Notes under the pieces: model-generated | Told to the model about the DNA's origin: nothing | Seen by the model: the letters and a program-made list of their open reading frames with translations, nothing else | Databases searched by the model: none | Shown: positions 31,224-38,185 of the stretch, in pieces | How the letters are laid out: every line of letters begins with the position of its first letter | Position numbering within the stretch: position 1 is the first letter of the stretch | DNA from: an uncultured Lachnospiraceae bacterium | GTDB lineage: Bacteria > Bacillota > Clostridia > Lachnospirales > Lachnospiraceae | NCBI GenBank assembly: GCA_902765725.1 | Contig: CACXAT010000016.1 | Coordinates: forward strand, 1 to 50,063 | Length of the DNA: 50,063 nucleotides | Direction: 5' to 3' | Program-made: the position numbers and the translations under genes

Positions 31224-32261
31224 CTATTCTCTGAGTGTCTGCTCTTTCCGGTCAGTTTTCATCTCCGGCATCCCGCTGCCGGTCTGTGCGCTCACTCCGG
31301 TCTGTGCACTCCCGCCGTTCTCTTCGGTTTCTTCTGTCCGCGCCTGCCGGACCTCACGGATCACGTACAGGGGCTTTCCGGTCGATGAGTTCACCAGCTT
31401 CCCGACGTACTCTCCCATGATGCCGAGCATCAGGAACAGCATTCCGGCCACGATCAGCATGAGGCACATCAGAGACGACCATCCGGTCTGGATCGAGGGA
31501 TCCAGGATCTTTCTGATGATCAGTACGATGGTCGCAAAGAACCCGAAGACTGAAAACAGCGTGCCGAGTATGTTGGAGACCCTCAGCGGGATCGAGGAAT
31601 AATCCATGAAGGTCATGAACAGCTTCAGTCCCTTGCGGAAGGTATAGTTGGACTTTCCGTATTCTCTCGCATAGTGCTCTACCGTGATGTCCGCCATGTT
31701 GTCGGTGGTCCTGGCAAACAGCAGCTGCACGAACGGGTCATGTCCGCTGTACTTGCGGATCTCCTCCACCACGAAGGCCCTGGCACACCAGAAGGAGCTC
31801 ATCTCCACTCCCTTTGGCCGGTCCACAAGATGAAACAGGAGGAACTGGCTCAATTTCCCGAACACATTCTTGATAAAGCTGAAATTGCGCTTGCGGTAGA
31901 TCCCGAATACGACGTCATAGCCTTCCTGGATCTTATCCAGGAACTGGCGGATCTGCTCGGGCCGGTTCTGAAGATCGTCATCCATCCCGACCACCAGGTC
32001 ACCGTGGACGTAGTGCAGGCCGGCAAGAATCGCCGCATGCTGCCCGAAATTCTTTGCGAAGGTCACAGCCGTGAACTTTCCGGGATAGCGCTCACAGCAC
32101 TGCAGGATCGCCTCATAGGTATGGTCGCGGGAATGATCGTTCACCAGGATCATCTCGCATTCATAGCCATCCCACTGGGAGAAGCATTCCATACACTGAT
32201 CTGCGACCATTCCGATCGTCTTCTCTGAGTTATAACAGGGTATTACTATCGATACCAGCAT
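31224..32261 (-). CDS. Membrane GT2 glycosyltransferase, CsbB/GtrB-like, copy 2
   Basis: A family-2 transferase of 345 residues with the same plan as copy 1: SIVIPCYNSEKTIGMV at the start, the metal site MDDDLQNRPEQIRQFL, YDVVFGIYRKRNFSF, and two C-terminal membrane segments (LGTLFSVFGFFATIVLII and MCLMLIVAGMLFLMLGIMGEYVG). It probably makes an undecaprenyl-phosphate sugar. A low-complexity tail rich in Thr, Gln and Gly (TGVSAQTGSG) follows. Its ATG comes one base after the stop of the ATP-grasp gene, whose last codons carry its AAGGTG site. No YfhO gene is in this unit, so a YfhO protein from the other operon or the GT-C-like protein at 34310-36013 could be its partner. Confidence 0.9.
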   Translation of the reverse strand: MLVSIVIPCYNSEKTIGMVADQCMECFSQWDGYECEMILVNDHSRDHTYEAILQCCERYPGKFTAVTFAKNFGQHAAILAGLHYVHGDLVVGMDDDLQNRPEQIRQFLDKIQEGYDVVFGIYRKRNFSFIKNVFGKLSQFLLFHLVDRPKGVEMSSFWCARAFVVEEIRKYSGHDPFVQLLFARTTDNMADITVEHYAREYGKSNYTFRKGLKLFMTFMDYSSIPLRVSNILGTLFSVFGFFATIVLIIRKILDPSIQTGWSSLMCLMLIVAGMLFLMLGIMGEYVGKLVNSSTGKPLYVIREVRQARTEETEENGGSAQTGVSAQTGSGMPEMKTDRKEQTLRE

Positions 32262-32262
32262 A

Positions 32263-33444
32263 TTATCGCACCTTAATCACAATATCCTGAAGCAGTGACT
32301 CAATCCTTCTGCGGCAGTCTGCGGCGGATGGCCCGTGGACGATGATCTGTCCGATCCGGTCTCTCCCGGATGCAAACCGTCGGATGCTGTCTCCCGGCTC
32401 TACATTGAAGGAGAGATCGTTCACCTCTTCCGGGAGCGGCTCCGGAACACGGATCTCTTCCAGGATCCCTTCCCTGTCCGCGCCGATCAGCCACGTCGCG
32501 TTGGGAGTCATGTCTCCCCCCTCAAACATCCCGGACACGTCCTCTCCCAGCGCGCACCGGACGATCGCCTCAAAATAATCAATGCCATAATAGATGCCGA
32601 CCATGTCCGTGATCGCGGTGGCGCCGGCTCTTGGCGTTGCCTCTATGATCCAGATCTTCCCGTCCGCGAGCATGCAGTCCATGTCGAGGGCACAGTTGTC
32701 GAATTCCAGGGCGCTGCATACCTGAGCGGTAAAGTCTCTGATCTCATCCTGCAGCTGACCGGCCAGCTCCCAGGGCACATGATGTCCCTGCGGAAATGGC
32801 GGATTGCCGTCATGAAGATCATTGCCGAGGGGAAGCACGTAGGCAAGAGAGCCCCGGCTCATCATGGCTTCCACTCCGAACATGGTGCCGGTGAGGAACT
32901 TCTCCACAATGCAGTAATCCTTGCCGGTCTGCTCCATCACCTGGGGGTAATGCTCCAGAGCTTCCCCGAGGCTGTCCGCGCGAAAGACTCCGCGGCTTCC
33001 CATCAGATCGACCGCCTTCAGCATGACCGGGAATCCGATCTCCTCACAGGCAGCAGTCAGCTCCTGTGCGCTTCTGACCTGTCTGAAGGGGGCGGTCCTC
33101 ACCCCCGCCTTCTCATAGAGCTGCTTCTGAAGATACTTGTCACAGGCAGCCAGGGCACCAACCCCGGGTCCCGGAAGCGACAGCTCCCTGCACAGATATC
33201 CCATGGTCTTTGTCCCCACATCCATGCAGCAGGTCGTAACGCCGTCGACCGTCCTGCCCTTCAGGGCGGCCAGCACCTCCTCCGGTTTTGTGATATCGCA
33301 GTACAGCACCTCATCCGCGCAGGGGATTCCTGCATACGGACCGGGGATCGTGGCTGCGACCGTCCTTACCCCCAGCTTCCGGGCTGCGTGAAACAGCGGG
33401 ATCTGGGAATAGCTGGCTCCGAGAACTAACAGTGTTTTATTCAC
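32263..33444 (-). CDS. ATP-grasp ligase, copy 2
   Basis: A ligase of 393 residues paralogous to the one at 20761-21939: LLVLGASYSQIPLFHAARKLG pre-domain, PVMLKAVDLMGSRGVFR for ATP binding, YCIVEKFLTGTMFGVEAMM, and the Mg-binding WIIEATPRAGATAITDMVGIYYG. It starts with GTG at 33444, with GGAGG 9 bases before. It is the first gene after a consensus-perfect promoter and is followed at once by GT2 copy 2. In the first unit the order is GT2 then ATP-grasp; here it is reversed. Keeping the pair in both units argues that their products act in one pathway, such as building a sugar linked to an amino or carboxylic acid. Confidence 0.82.
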   Translation of the reverse strand: MNKTLLVLGASYSQIPLFHAARKLGVRTVAATIPGPYAGIPCADEVLYCDITKPEEVLAALKGRTVDGVTTCCMDVGTKTMGYLCRELSLPGPGVGALAACDKYLQKQLYEKAGVRTAPFRQVRSAQELTAACEEIGFPVMLKAVDLMGSRGVFRADSLGEALEHYPQVMEQTGKDYCIVEKFLTGTMFGVEAMMSRGSLAYVLPLGNDLHDGNPPFPQGHHVPWELAGQLQDEIRDFTAQVCSALEFDNCALDMDCMLADGKIWIIEATPRAGATAITDMVGIYYGIDYFEAIVRCALGEDVSGMFEGGDMTPNATWLIGADREGILEEIRVPEPLPEEVNDLSFNVEPGDSIRRFASGRDRIGQIIVHGPSAADCRRRIESLLQDIVIKVR

Positions 33445-33494
33445 CGGTACATTCCTCCAAACTTGCAGGGATATCTTTCCTGCATCTTCCAGTG

Positions 33495-33523
33495 ATTATA
33501 GGATCGACGTTTCTATTTGTCAA
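33495..33523 (-). promoter_or_regulatory. Consensus-perfect sigma-A promoter of the ATP-grasp-GT2 operon
   Basis: The minus strand has TTGACA (33518-33523), a 17-nt spacer and TATAAT (33495-33500), all twelve positions matching. The leader has a stem TGCAGG with CCTGCA but no terminator. Confidence 0.9.
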
Positions 33524-33530
33524 AGAATCA

Positions 33531-33558
33531 TTGCAATTTCGGGAAAAGCGAGTATGAT
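33531..33558 (+). promoter_or_regulatory. Sigma-A promoter of the WbqC gene
   Basis: TTGCAA (33531-33536), a 16-nt spacer and TATGAT (33553-33558) lie 63 bases before the WbqC start, back to back with the promoter of the ATP-grasp operon. Confidence 0.6.
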
Positions 33559-33621
33559 AATTACTGCTGTGCCTGTCACAAAAGTAGTCATGAAAAAACT
33601 GTATGAAGAAGGTGCATTCCA

Positions 33622-34320
33622 ATGAAAAAAGTCGCAATTCTGCAATCCAATTATATCCCGTGGAAGGGATACTTCGATATTATTAATTCCGTCGATGAAT
33701 TCATTCTCTATGATGACATGCAGTATACCCGCAGAGACTGGAGAAACCGCAATCAGATCAAGACGGCCAACGGCCTGTTATGGCTCACGATCCCGGTAGA
33801 ATCCAAGGGAAAGTTCTTCCAGAAGATCAATGAGACAAAGGTCACGGGACACAAATGGCCGGCCGAGCATCTGCGTTCGATCCAGCTGTGCTACGCCCAT
33901 GCCCCCTTCTTCAAGGAGTATGAGCCGGTTCTGGAAGAGCTGTATGCCAAAGCAGAGCAGATGGATTATCTCAGCGACATCAACCGGATGTTCCTGGAGA
34001 AGATCTGTGAGATCCTCGGCATCAGAACAAAGATCACTACCTCATCCGATTACCCCCTTGCGGAGGGCAAGACGGAAAGACTTGCCGAGCTGGTCAAATC
34101 CGCCGGCGGATCATGGTATCTGTCCGGCCCGGCCGCCAAGGACTATATTGAGGATGAAGTATTTGAGAAGGCGGGTGTTGAACTTGCCTACATGAGCTAT
34201 GAGGGATACCCTGAATACCCGCAGCTCCACGGTGAGTTTACACATAACGTAAGCATACTGGACCTGCTCTTCATGACAGGCCCGGATGCTCCGAAATACA
34301 TGCTCAGCTTCAGGAAGTAA
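33622..34320 (+). CDS. WbqC-family protein
   Basis: A soluble protein of 232 residues that matches the WbqC family from its start: VAILQSNYIPWKGYFDIINSVDEFILYDDMQYTRRDWRNRNQIK, with conserved Gln, Asn, Tyr and Trp at the front (the string is residues 4-48 and is broken by no gap). Later family features are GHKWPAEH, WYLSGPAAKDYI and THNVSILDLLF. WbqC proteins are coded in O-antigen and capsule clusters and are thought to take part in making or acylating amino sugars; the reaction here is not known. RBS AAGGTG. Its 3' end overlaps that of the opposite gene by 11 bases. Its promoter is divergent to the ATP-grasp-GT2 operon. Confidence 0.85.
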   Translation: MKKVAILQSNYIPWKGYFDIINSVDEFILYDDMQYTRRDWRNRNQIKTANGLLWLTIPVESKGKFFQKINETKVTGHKWPAEHLRSIQLCYAHAPFFKEYEPVLEELYAKAEQMDYLSDINRMFLEKICEILGIRTKITTSSDYPLAEGKTERLAELVKSAGGSWYLSGPAAKDYIEDEVFEKAGVELAYMSYEGYPEYPQLHGEFTHNVSILDLLFMTGPDAPKYMLSFRK

Positions 34321-36013
34321 CCTGCTCTTTTCCGGAGACGATCTGATACATCATCGTCTCCTCGTCAAACTTTCCGGCCTCCACGGCCTGAGCACTCATA
34401 TCATAATACTCACGGATATAATTCAGGGTCAGATTGATATCATTGTCGATCAGATACACCCTGCTGTTGTCAATACAGTCTCTGTAGGGGTTCGTCAGTC
34501 CATAATTCTTCAGTGACGCGACATAGGGCCCGCTGCCCGCCGGCCATCCTCCAAGAACAGCCATGTTGGACGCCGCCCCTACCGGGACCAGCGACAGAGG
34601 ACCGTATCCGGGAGACACTGCATACAGTCCTGCCTTCGTCAGATACAGATGCTCCGTGTCAGAGCTGACCTGGGCGATAAAGTTCGCTGAAGCGGCCATC
34701 TTCTGGGCCTTGTTCCTTGTATTGTGTCTCCAGGTCGGTCTCCAGGTATTCTGGTTCAGCATCAGGATGACCAGGACAAATGTCCATGCGTACCGGACCG
34801 GAAGATTGAATCTCTCCGGAGAGATCATGCAGATCAGGATCAGGCACGCGCACAGCCAGATCGGATTGTCCACCCTCTGCAGATTGAACCGGCCCTGCAG
34901 ATACATATAGTAGAACAGTGCTCCCAGTGCCAGGATCAGAAGAAGGACCACGCCCCAGCTCTTCCACTCTTTCCTTCCGTGAAACAGTACCATCACAAGC
35001 AGTACCAGGAAACAGTAGAACATGGGATTCTCAAACCATTTTGCCGGATATACGTCCAGGAATTCCTTCAGACTGGCAAGAGATACCGTCTTTCTGTTCT
35101 GTACCTTGATCAGCTTCTCCATCTTCTCCAGCGTAAAAACGTCCGGATCATAGAAATTCCACTTTGAGAACAGTTTATAGGCATTGTATGTGATGCCCAT
35201 GGACTCAAACAGCTCCGTATTATTCTCATACTTCGGGAAGCCATAGTCCGTCAGCGCCGATCTGGCGTCGTTGATCTTCTCGTACTCTGCCGCTTCCGGA
35301 GAGATTCTGTATTCATAGCGGTCTATCAGACGGCAGCCTGCGCACAGGGCCAGCGTAAGGGCAAACAGGCCGATGTAGCGCACCGCCCTCTTCAGCATTT
35401 TCCCCTCTGCGTCCCTGCCAAGGCTCAGCAGCATGTAGATCCCGTATACCGCCCACAGCGCAAACATCATGTCCGCTTCAAGATGCCGGTACATAAACCC
35501 GTACGCCGTGATCAGCATCCCCGCGATCAGCGGGAAGATGCGGACCTTCTCCTGGGTGACCGCATAGACCACCAGAAACAGACCGGCAGCGGCACAGATT
35601 CCTGCGGTCTTTGTGAACTGCATCGTGATATACGCGTCCGCGGCAAAGAAATTCAGAGTCACCATGGACAGCACCAGGGCCGCGCCGCTGCGAAACAGGC
35701 GCTGGATGACCCAGGTCACTGCGGTAAAGGCACAGAAAAGGCCGAAATACTGCATCAGACCGTACCACGGGATCATATTCGTAATGCGGTATAAGAAGGC
35801 GCAGACCGCCCCCAGGATCCAGTTGGAGAACAGCCAATGGGCGTCCTGCACAGGACGGCCCCGGTTGACAAAGAGTGCTATGTTCAGGTCATCGTTGGAG
35901 TCAAACTCCGGCCTCATAACCGCCAGATAAAACAGAAGCATGACCAGATTCAGCGCCAGACAGAACCACAGCTTCCCTCTGTTCCTGTCAACCCATTCTC
36001 TAACGCGTTCCAT
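34310..36013 (-). CDS. Polytopic membrane protein, possible GT-C glycosyltransferase
   Basis: A membrane protein of 567 residues that I cannot place in a named family. There are about eleven hydrophobic segments between residues 14 and 420, then a soluble C-terminal part of about 150 residues. The first outside loop contains the acidic run RPEFDSNDDLNIALFVNRG; acidic residues at this site are a mark of GT-C glycosyltransferases that use lipid-phosphate sugars. It is the last gene of the DtxR-acyltransferase-rhodanese transcript, 16 bases after the rhodanese stop, and overlaps the WbqC gene tail by 11 bases. With two GT2 genes close by, a role as an extra polymer glycosyltransferase is a reasonable guess. 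Confidence 0.6.
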   Translation of the reverse strand: MERVREWVDRNRGKLWFCLALNLVMLLFYLAVMRPEFDSNDDLNIALFVNRGRPVQDAHWLFSNWILGAVCAFLYRITNMIPWYGLMQYFGLFCAFTAVTWVIQRLFRSGAALVLSMVTLNFFAADAYITMQFTKTAGICAAAGLFLVVYAVTQEKVRIFPLIAGMLITAYGFMYRHLEADMMFALWAVYGIYMLLSLGRDAEGKMLKRAVRYIGLFALTLALCAGCRLIDRYEYRISPEAAEYEKINDARSALTDYGFPKYENNTELFESMGITYNAYKLFSKWNFYDPDVFTLEKMEKLIKVQNRKTVSLASLKEFLDVYPAKWFENPMFYCFLVLLVMVLFHGRKEWKSWGVVLLLILALGALFYYMYLQGRFNLQRVDNPIWLCACLILICMISPERFNLPVRYAWTFVLVILMLNQNTWRPTWRHNTRNKAQKMAASANFIAQVSSDTEHLYLTKAGLYAVSPGYGPLSLVPVGAASNMAVLGGWPAGSGPYVASLKNYGLTNPYRDCIDNSRVYLIDNDINLTLNYIREYYDMSAQAVEAGKFDEETMMYQIVSGKEQVTS

Positions 36014-36029
36014 TCATCTTCCTCCTGTT

Positions 36030-36488
36030 TTATTCCAGTACATCGGTAAGGATTCCCTCTGTCTCTGTCTCGGTCTCTACCGCGGTCCAGTCCCTGTAGC
36101 TTCCGATCTGGGCAACCGAATTGTAGCCGATATCCGTCAGCTTCTGGGCGGCTGCGCAGCTCTGGGCCGTGTCCTCTCCGTATACGTATACTGTGATGCC
36201 GCGGTCTTTTAATACCTCATCCGCCTTCTCGACCAGAGAATCGTACTCAATATTGACCGCGTCCTCAATATGTCCTTCCTCGTACGCTTCCCTGTCGCGT
36301 ACATCCAGGATCAGGTAGGCAGCCTCATAGCTCATATAGAGGCGCGCCTCCTCCACAGTGAGGCGCTCATAGGGCCGTCCCCTGCTGGGCCTGTGAGAAC
36401 GGATCAGCGTCGCAACGATCAGGATCGCGGTCACGATCACACAGAACCATGTTATATAGAATATCTTACTGTTTTCTTTTGTCTTCAA
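36030..36488 (-). CDS. Membrane-anchored rhodanese-like protein lacking the usual cysteine
   Basis: A protein of 152 residues with one N-terminal membrane helix (about 10-29) and a rhodanese fold (about 40-138) seen in LTVEEARLYMSYEAAYLILDVRDREAYEEGHIEDAVNI split over residues 43-80. In active sulfurtransferases the next strand ends in a Cys loop (VYCxxGxRS). Here it reads TVYVYGEDTAQS, with V102 at the cysteine position, so it is probably not a sulfurtransferase and may bind a partner instead. C111, a few residues on, is a weak alternative. The C-terminal tail is rich in Glu and Thr. It starts one base after the acyltransferase stop and is followed by the GT-C-like gene. Confidence 0.78.
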   Translation of the reverse strand: MKTKENSKIFYITWFCVIVTAILIVATLIRSHRPSRGRPYERLTVEEARLYMSYEAAYLILDVRDREAYEEGHIEDAVNIEYDSLVEKADEVLKDRGITVYVYGEDTAQSCAAAQKLTDIGYNSVAQIGSYRDWTAVETETETEGILTDVLE

Positions 36489-37532
36489 TTATTTCCGCTC
36501 TCCGAAGAATAAGATTCGAAACAGCCTGACCTTCCGGATCACCCATTTCGAAATCGGGATTGGAAGACACAGAGCCGCAAGGAAAATGATCAGTGTGCAC
36601 AGTATATAGTTCCATCCAAGCTTCGTCCACAGGATCAGCTTCAGCACGGTCATCACAGGCTCATGCAGGATGTAGATATCCATCGAAAACAGTCCAAGGT
36701 TCAGAAGGATGCTTCCGACACGGCCGGGCTGGATCGGTTCGCCATCGATATTGTACACAAGTCTTGAGGCGATCCATATCGTCAGGTAGATGCCGCACAG
36801 GCTTGTCAGCATGAACGTGACGGTGATGGTCGTCTTATACAGAAATATGATCGCCGCGATGTCCGCTACCAGAGCCAGAAATGCCAGCAGAGCCTGGCCG
36901 CCCATCACGTCCTCGATCCCATCCTTCCTGCAGTCTTCAAACTTCAGCCTGACCCAGATCCCCGCAAGGAAGAAAAACAGATACTTCAGAGTGCGGATAT
37001 CCAGATTTGCCCAGTAGACAGCGACGCTCAGGAAAAAGCTCCCGTACCAGATCGACCGGAAATTATAGGTATTGATCACCAGCGCACAGATCAGCTCGAT
37101 CACAAACAGGACGTACAGAAACCACAGGGATACGTCCGGATTCTGTCCGATCAGAAGCTTTGGAATATCTGCCACAGTAAAGGGCTTCACCGCCGCCGCA
37201 CTGAATTTCAGCTTGACCGGGATGTAGATCAGTCCGATCGTGAAATACGGGATCAGGAGTTTCCATGCCCTGCTGCGTATGTAGGTAAGACGCTGGCTTC
37301 TGTCCATCGTCAGTATCCTGTACGAAACGAATCCTGACAGACAGAAAAACAGCGGCATATGAAAGCTGTAAATGATATAAGTCAGGGCGCGGATCCATCC
37401 GGCGGACACTTCCGTCTGTTTGATGGCATGTCCGAGGACAACAAAAAGAATACCGATGCCTCTCGCAATGTCGACCTCGGTATATCTCTTCTTTCCTGCC
37501 TGACCTTCAGCAACTGTATTATTCATAATCAT
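36489..37532 (-). CDS. Acyltransferase-3 family membrane protein, second in window
   Basis: A polytopic membrane protein of 347 residues. The catalytic-histidine region is VDIARGIGILFVVLGHAIKQ near the N-terminus, followed by SFHMPLFFCLSGFVSYR, both standard for the family. About ten membrane segments follow, ending in a basic tail. It likely acylates a surface glycan or lipid. The ATG at 37532 overlaps the regulator stop as ATGA and has no strong RBS, so translation is coupled to the regulator; an ATG two codons later (37526) is possible. The rhodanese-like gene follows at once. Confidence 0.85.
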   Translation of the reverse strand: MIMNNTVAEGQAGKKRYTEVDIARGIGILFVVLGHAIKQTEVSAGWIRALTYIIYSFHMPLFFCLSGFVSYRILTMDRSQRLTYIRSRAWKLLIPYFTIGLIYIPVKLKFSAAAVKPFTVADIPKLLIGQNPDVSLWFLYVLFVIELICALVINTYNFRSIWYGSFFLSVAVYWANLDIRTLKYLFFFLAGIWVRLKFEDCRKDGIEDVMGGQALLAFLALVADIAAIIFLYKTTITVTFMLTSLCGIYLTIWIASRLVYNIDGEPIQPGRVGSILLNLGLFSMDIYILHEPVMTVLKLILWTKLGWNYILCTLIIFLAALCLPIPISKWVIRKVRLFRILFFGERK

Positions 37533-37897
37533 GAATGCTTACTGATATAATTTTTAATAGCCTCAAAGCTCTCGGCACTGATATCATGCTCGATCCTGCA
37601 CGCATCTTCCACTGCGATCTTCTCATCTACTCCAAGATGCATAAACCATTTTGACAATACCGTGTGACGCTCGTAGATCATGGAGGCGATCTTAAGGCCG
37701 CTGTCTGTGAGATAGATGTATCCCTCCGGACTGATCGTGATATAGCCCTCTGCCTTCAGATTCTTCATAGCGATCGAGATACTGGACTTGCGAAATCCGG
37801 TATGATTCGATACGTCAACACTTCTTACTACGGGTTTCTCCTTACTCAATACAAGGATCGCTTCAAGATAATTTTCAGCAGATTCAGTCGCTACCAT
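37529..37897 (-). CDS. Short DtxR/MntR-family metal-dependent regulator
   Basis: A cytoplasmic DNA-binding protein of 122 residues. The N-terminal winged helix (about 5-65, SVDVSNHTGFRKSSISIAMKNLKAEGYI) and the helical dimer domain (about 66-122) are present; the SH3-like third domain of DtxR is missing, as in MntR. Likely metal ligands are H78 and the ACRIEH motif (C100, E103, H104), which resembles DtxR's ACRWEH, while the first-helix position is N9 rather than Met or Asp. It should sense Fe(II) or Mn(II). It is the first gene of an operon with an acyltransferase, a rhodanese-like and a GT-C-like gene, so it may link metal state to envelope changes or only control itself. Confidence 0.85.
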   Translation of the reverse strand: MVATESAENYLEAILVLSKEKPVVRSVDVSNHTGFRKSSISIAMKNLKAEGYITISPEGYIYLTDSGLKIASMIYERHTVLSKWFMHLGVDEKIAVEDACRIEHDISAESFEAIKNYISKHS

Positions 37898-37979
37898 ATA
37901 TAATCACCTTCTCCTTCGAGCTGCAGTATTCCGATGCATCGGGATCCTGAACATACAGCATTTTGTATCCTTATCAGTT

Positions 37980-38008
37980 AGTATATGAAAACGCTAGTTA
38001 GAAGTCAA
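37980..38008 (-). promoter_or_regulatory. Sigma-A promoter of the DtxR-family operon
   Basis: The minus strand reads TTGACT (38003-38008), a 17-nt spacer and TATACT (37980-37985). CTAACTA and CTAACTG recur in the spacer and just across the -10, and CCGATGCATCGG is a perfect 12-bp palindrome in the leader near 37931. Either could be the operator of the encoded regulator. Confidence 0.8.
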
Positions 38009-38009
38009 C

Positions 38010-38103
38010 CCATCCCTGCTTCGCGGGTCTGCTGCAGCAGCCTTCTCTTCCGGTCACGGCTTTCTGCCCTTCATCCCGCAGTCCATCCCCGCTTCGCGGG
38101 CCT
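38010..38103. repeat. Two copies of a 21-bp GC-rich repeat
   Basis: CCATCCCTGCTTCGCGGGTCT (38010-38030, given here as CCATCCCTGC plus TTCGCGGGTCT) and its near copy at 38083-38103 differ at two positions. Each can fold as CCYGC-TTC-GCGGG. The outer inverted pair CCGGTCACGG (38050-38059) and CCGTGACCGG (38168-38177) encloses the second copy and the long terminator stem. Confidence 0.75.
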
Positions 38104-38166
38104 CGAAACGAAATAAGTACCGCCGCCTTCATGCAAGCATGAGGCGGCGGTACTTATTTCGTTTCG
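38104..38166 (-). terminator. Terminator of the decarboxylase operon with a 25-bp perfect inverted repeat
   Basis: Positions 38104-38128 pair without mismatch with 38142-38166, and five more pairs follow after one bulged base, leaving a very short loop. The outer part of each arm is AT-rich (GAAACGAAATAAG, CTTATTTCGTTTC), so a T-rich run follows the GC-rich inner stem in both directions. It lies 20 bases after the stop of the last decarboxylase gene. Confidence 0.85.
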
Positions 38167-38185
38167 CCCGTGACCGGGTTCTTGG

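Noticed and set aside
38010..38177. An insertion sequence or its remnant
   Set aside because: There is no transposase coding sequence and no target duplication; the block is entirely non-coding repeats and a terminator stem.
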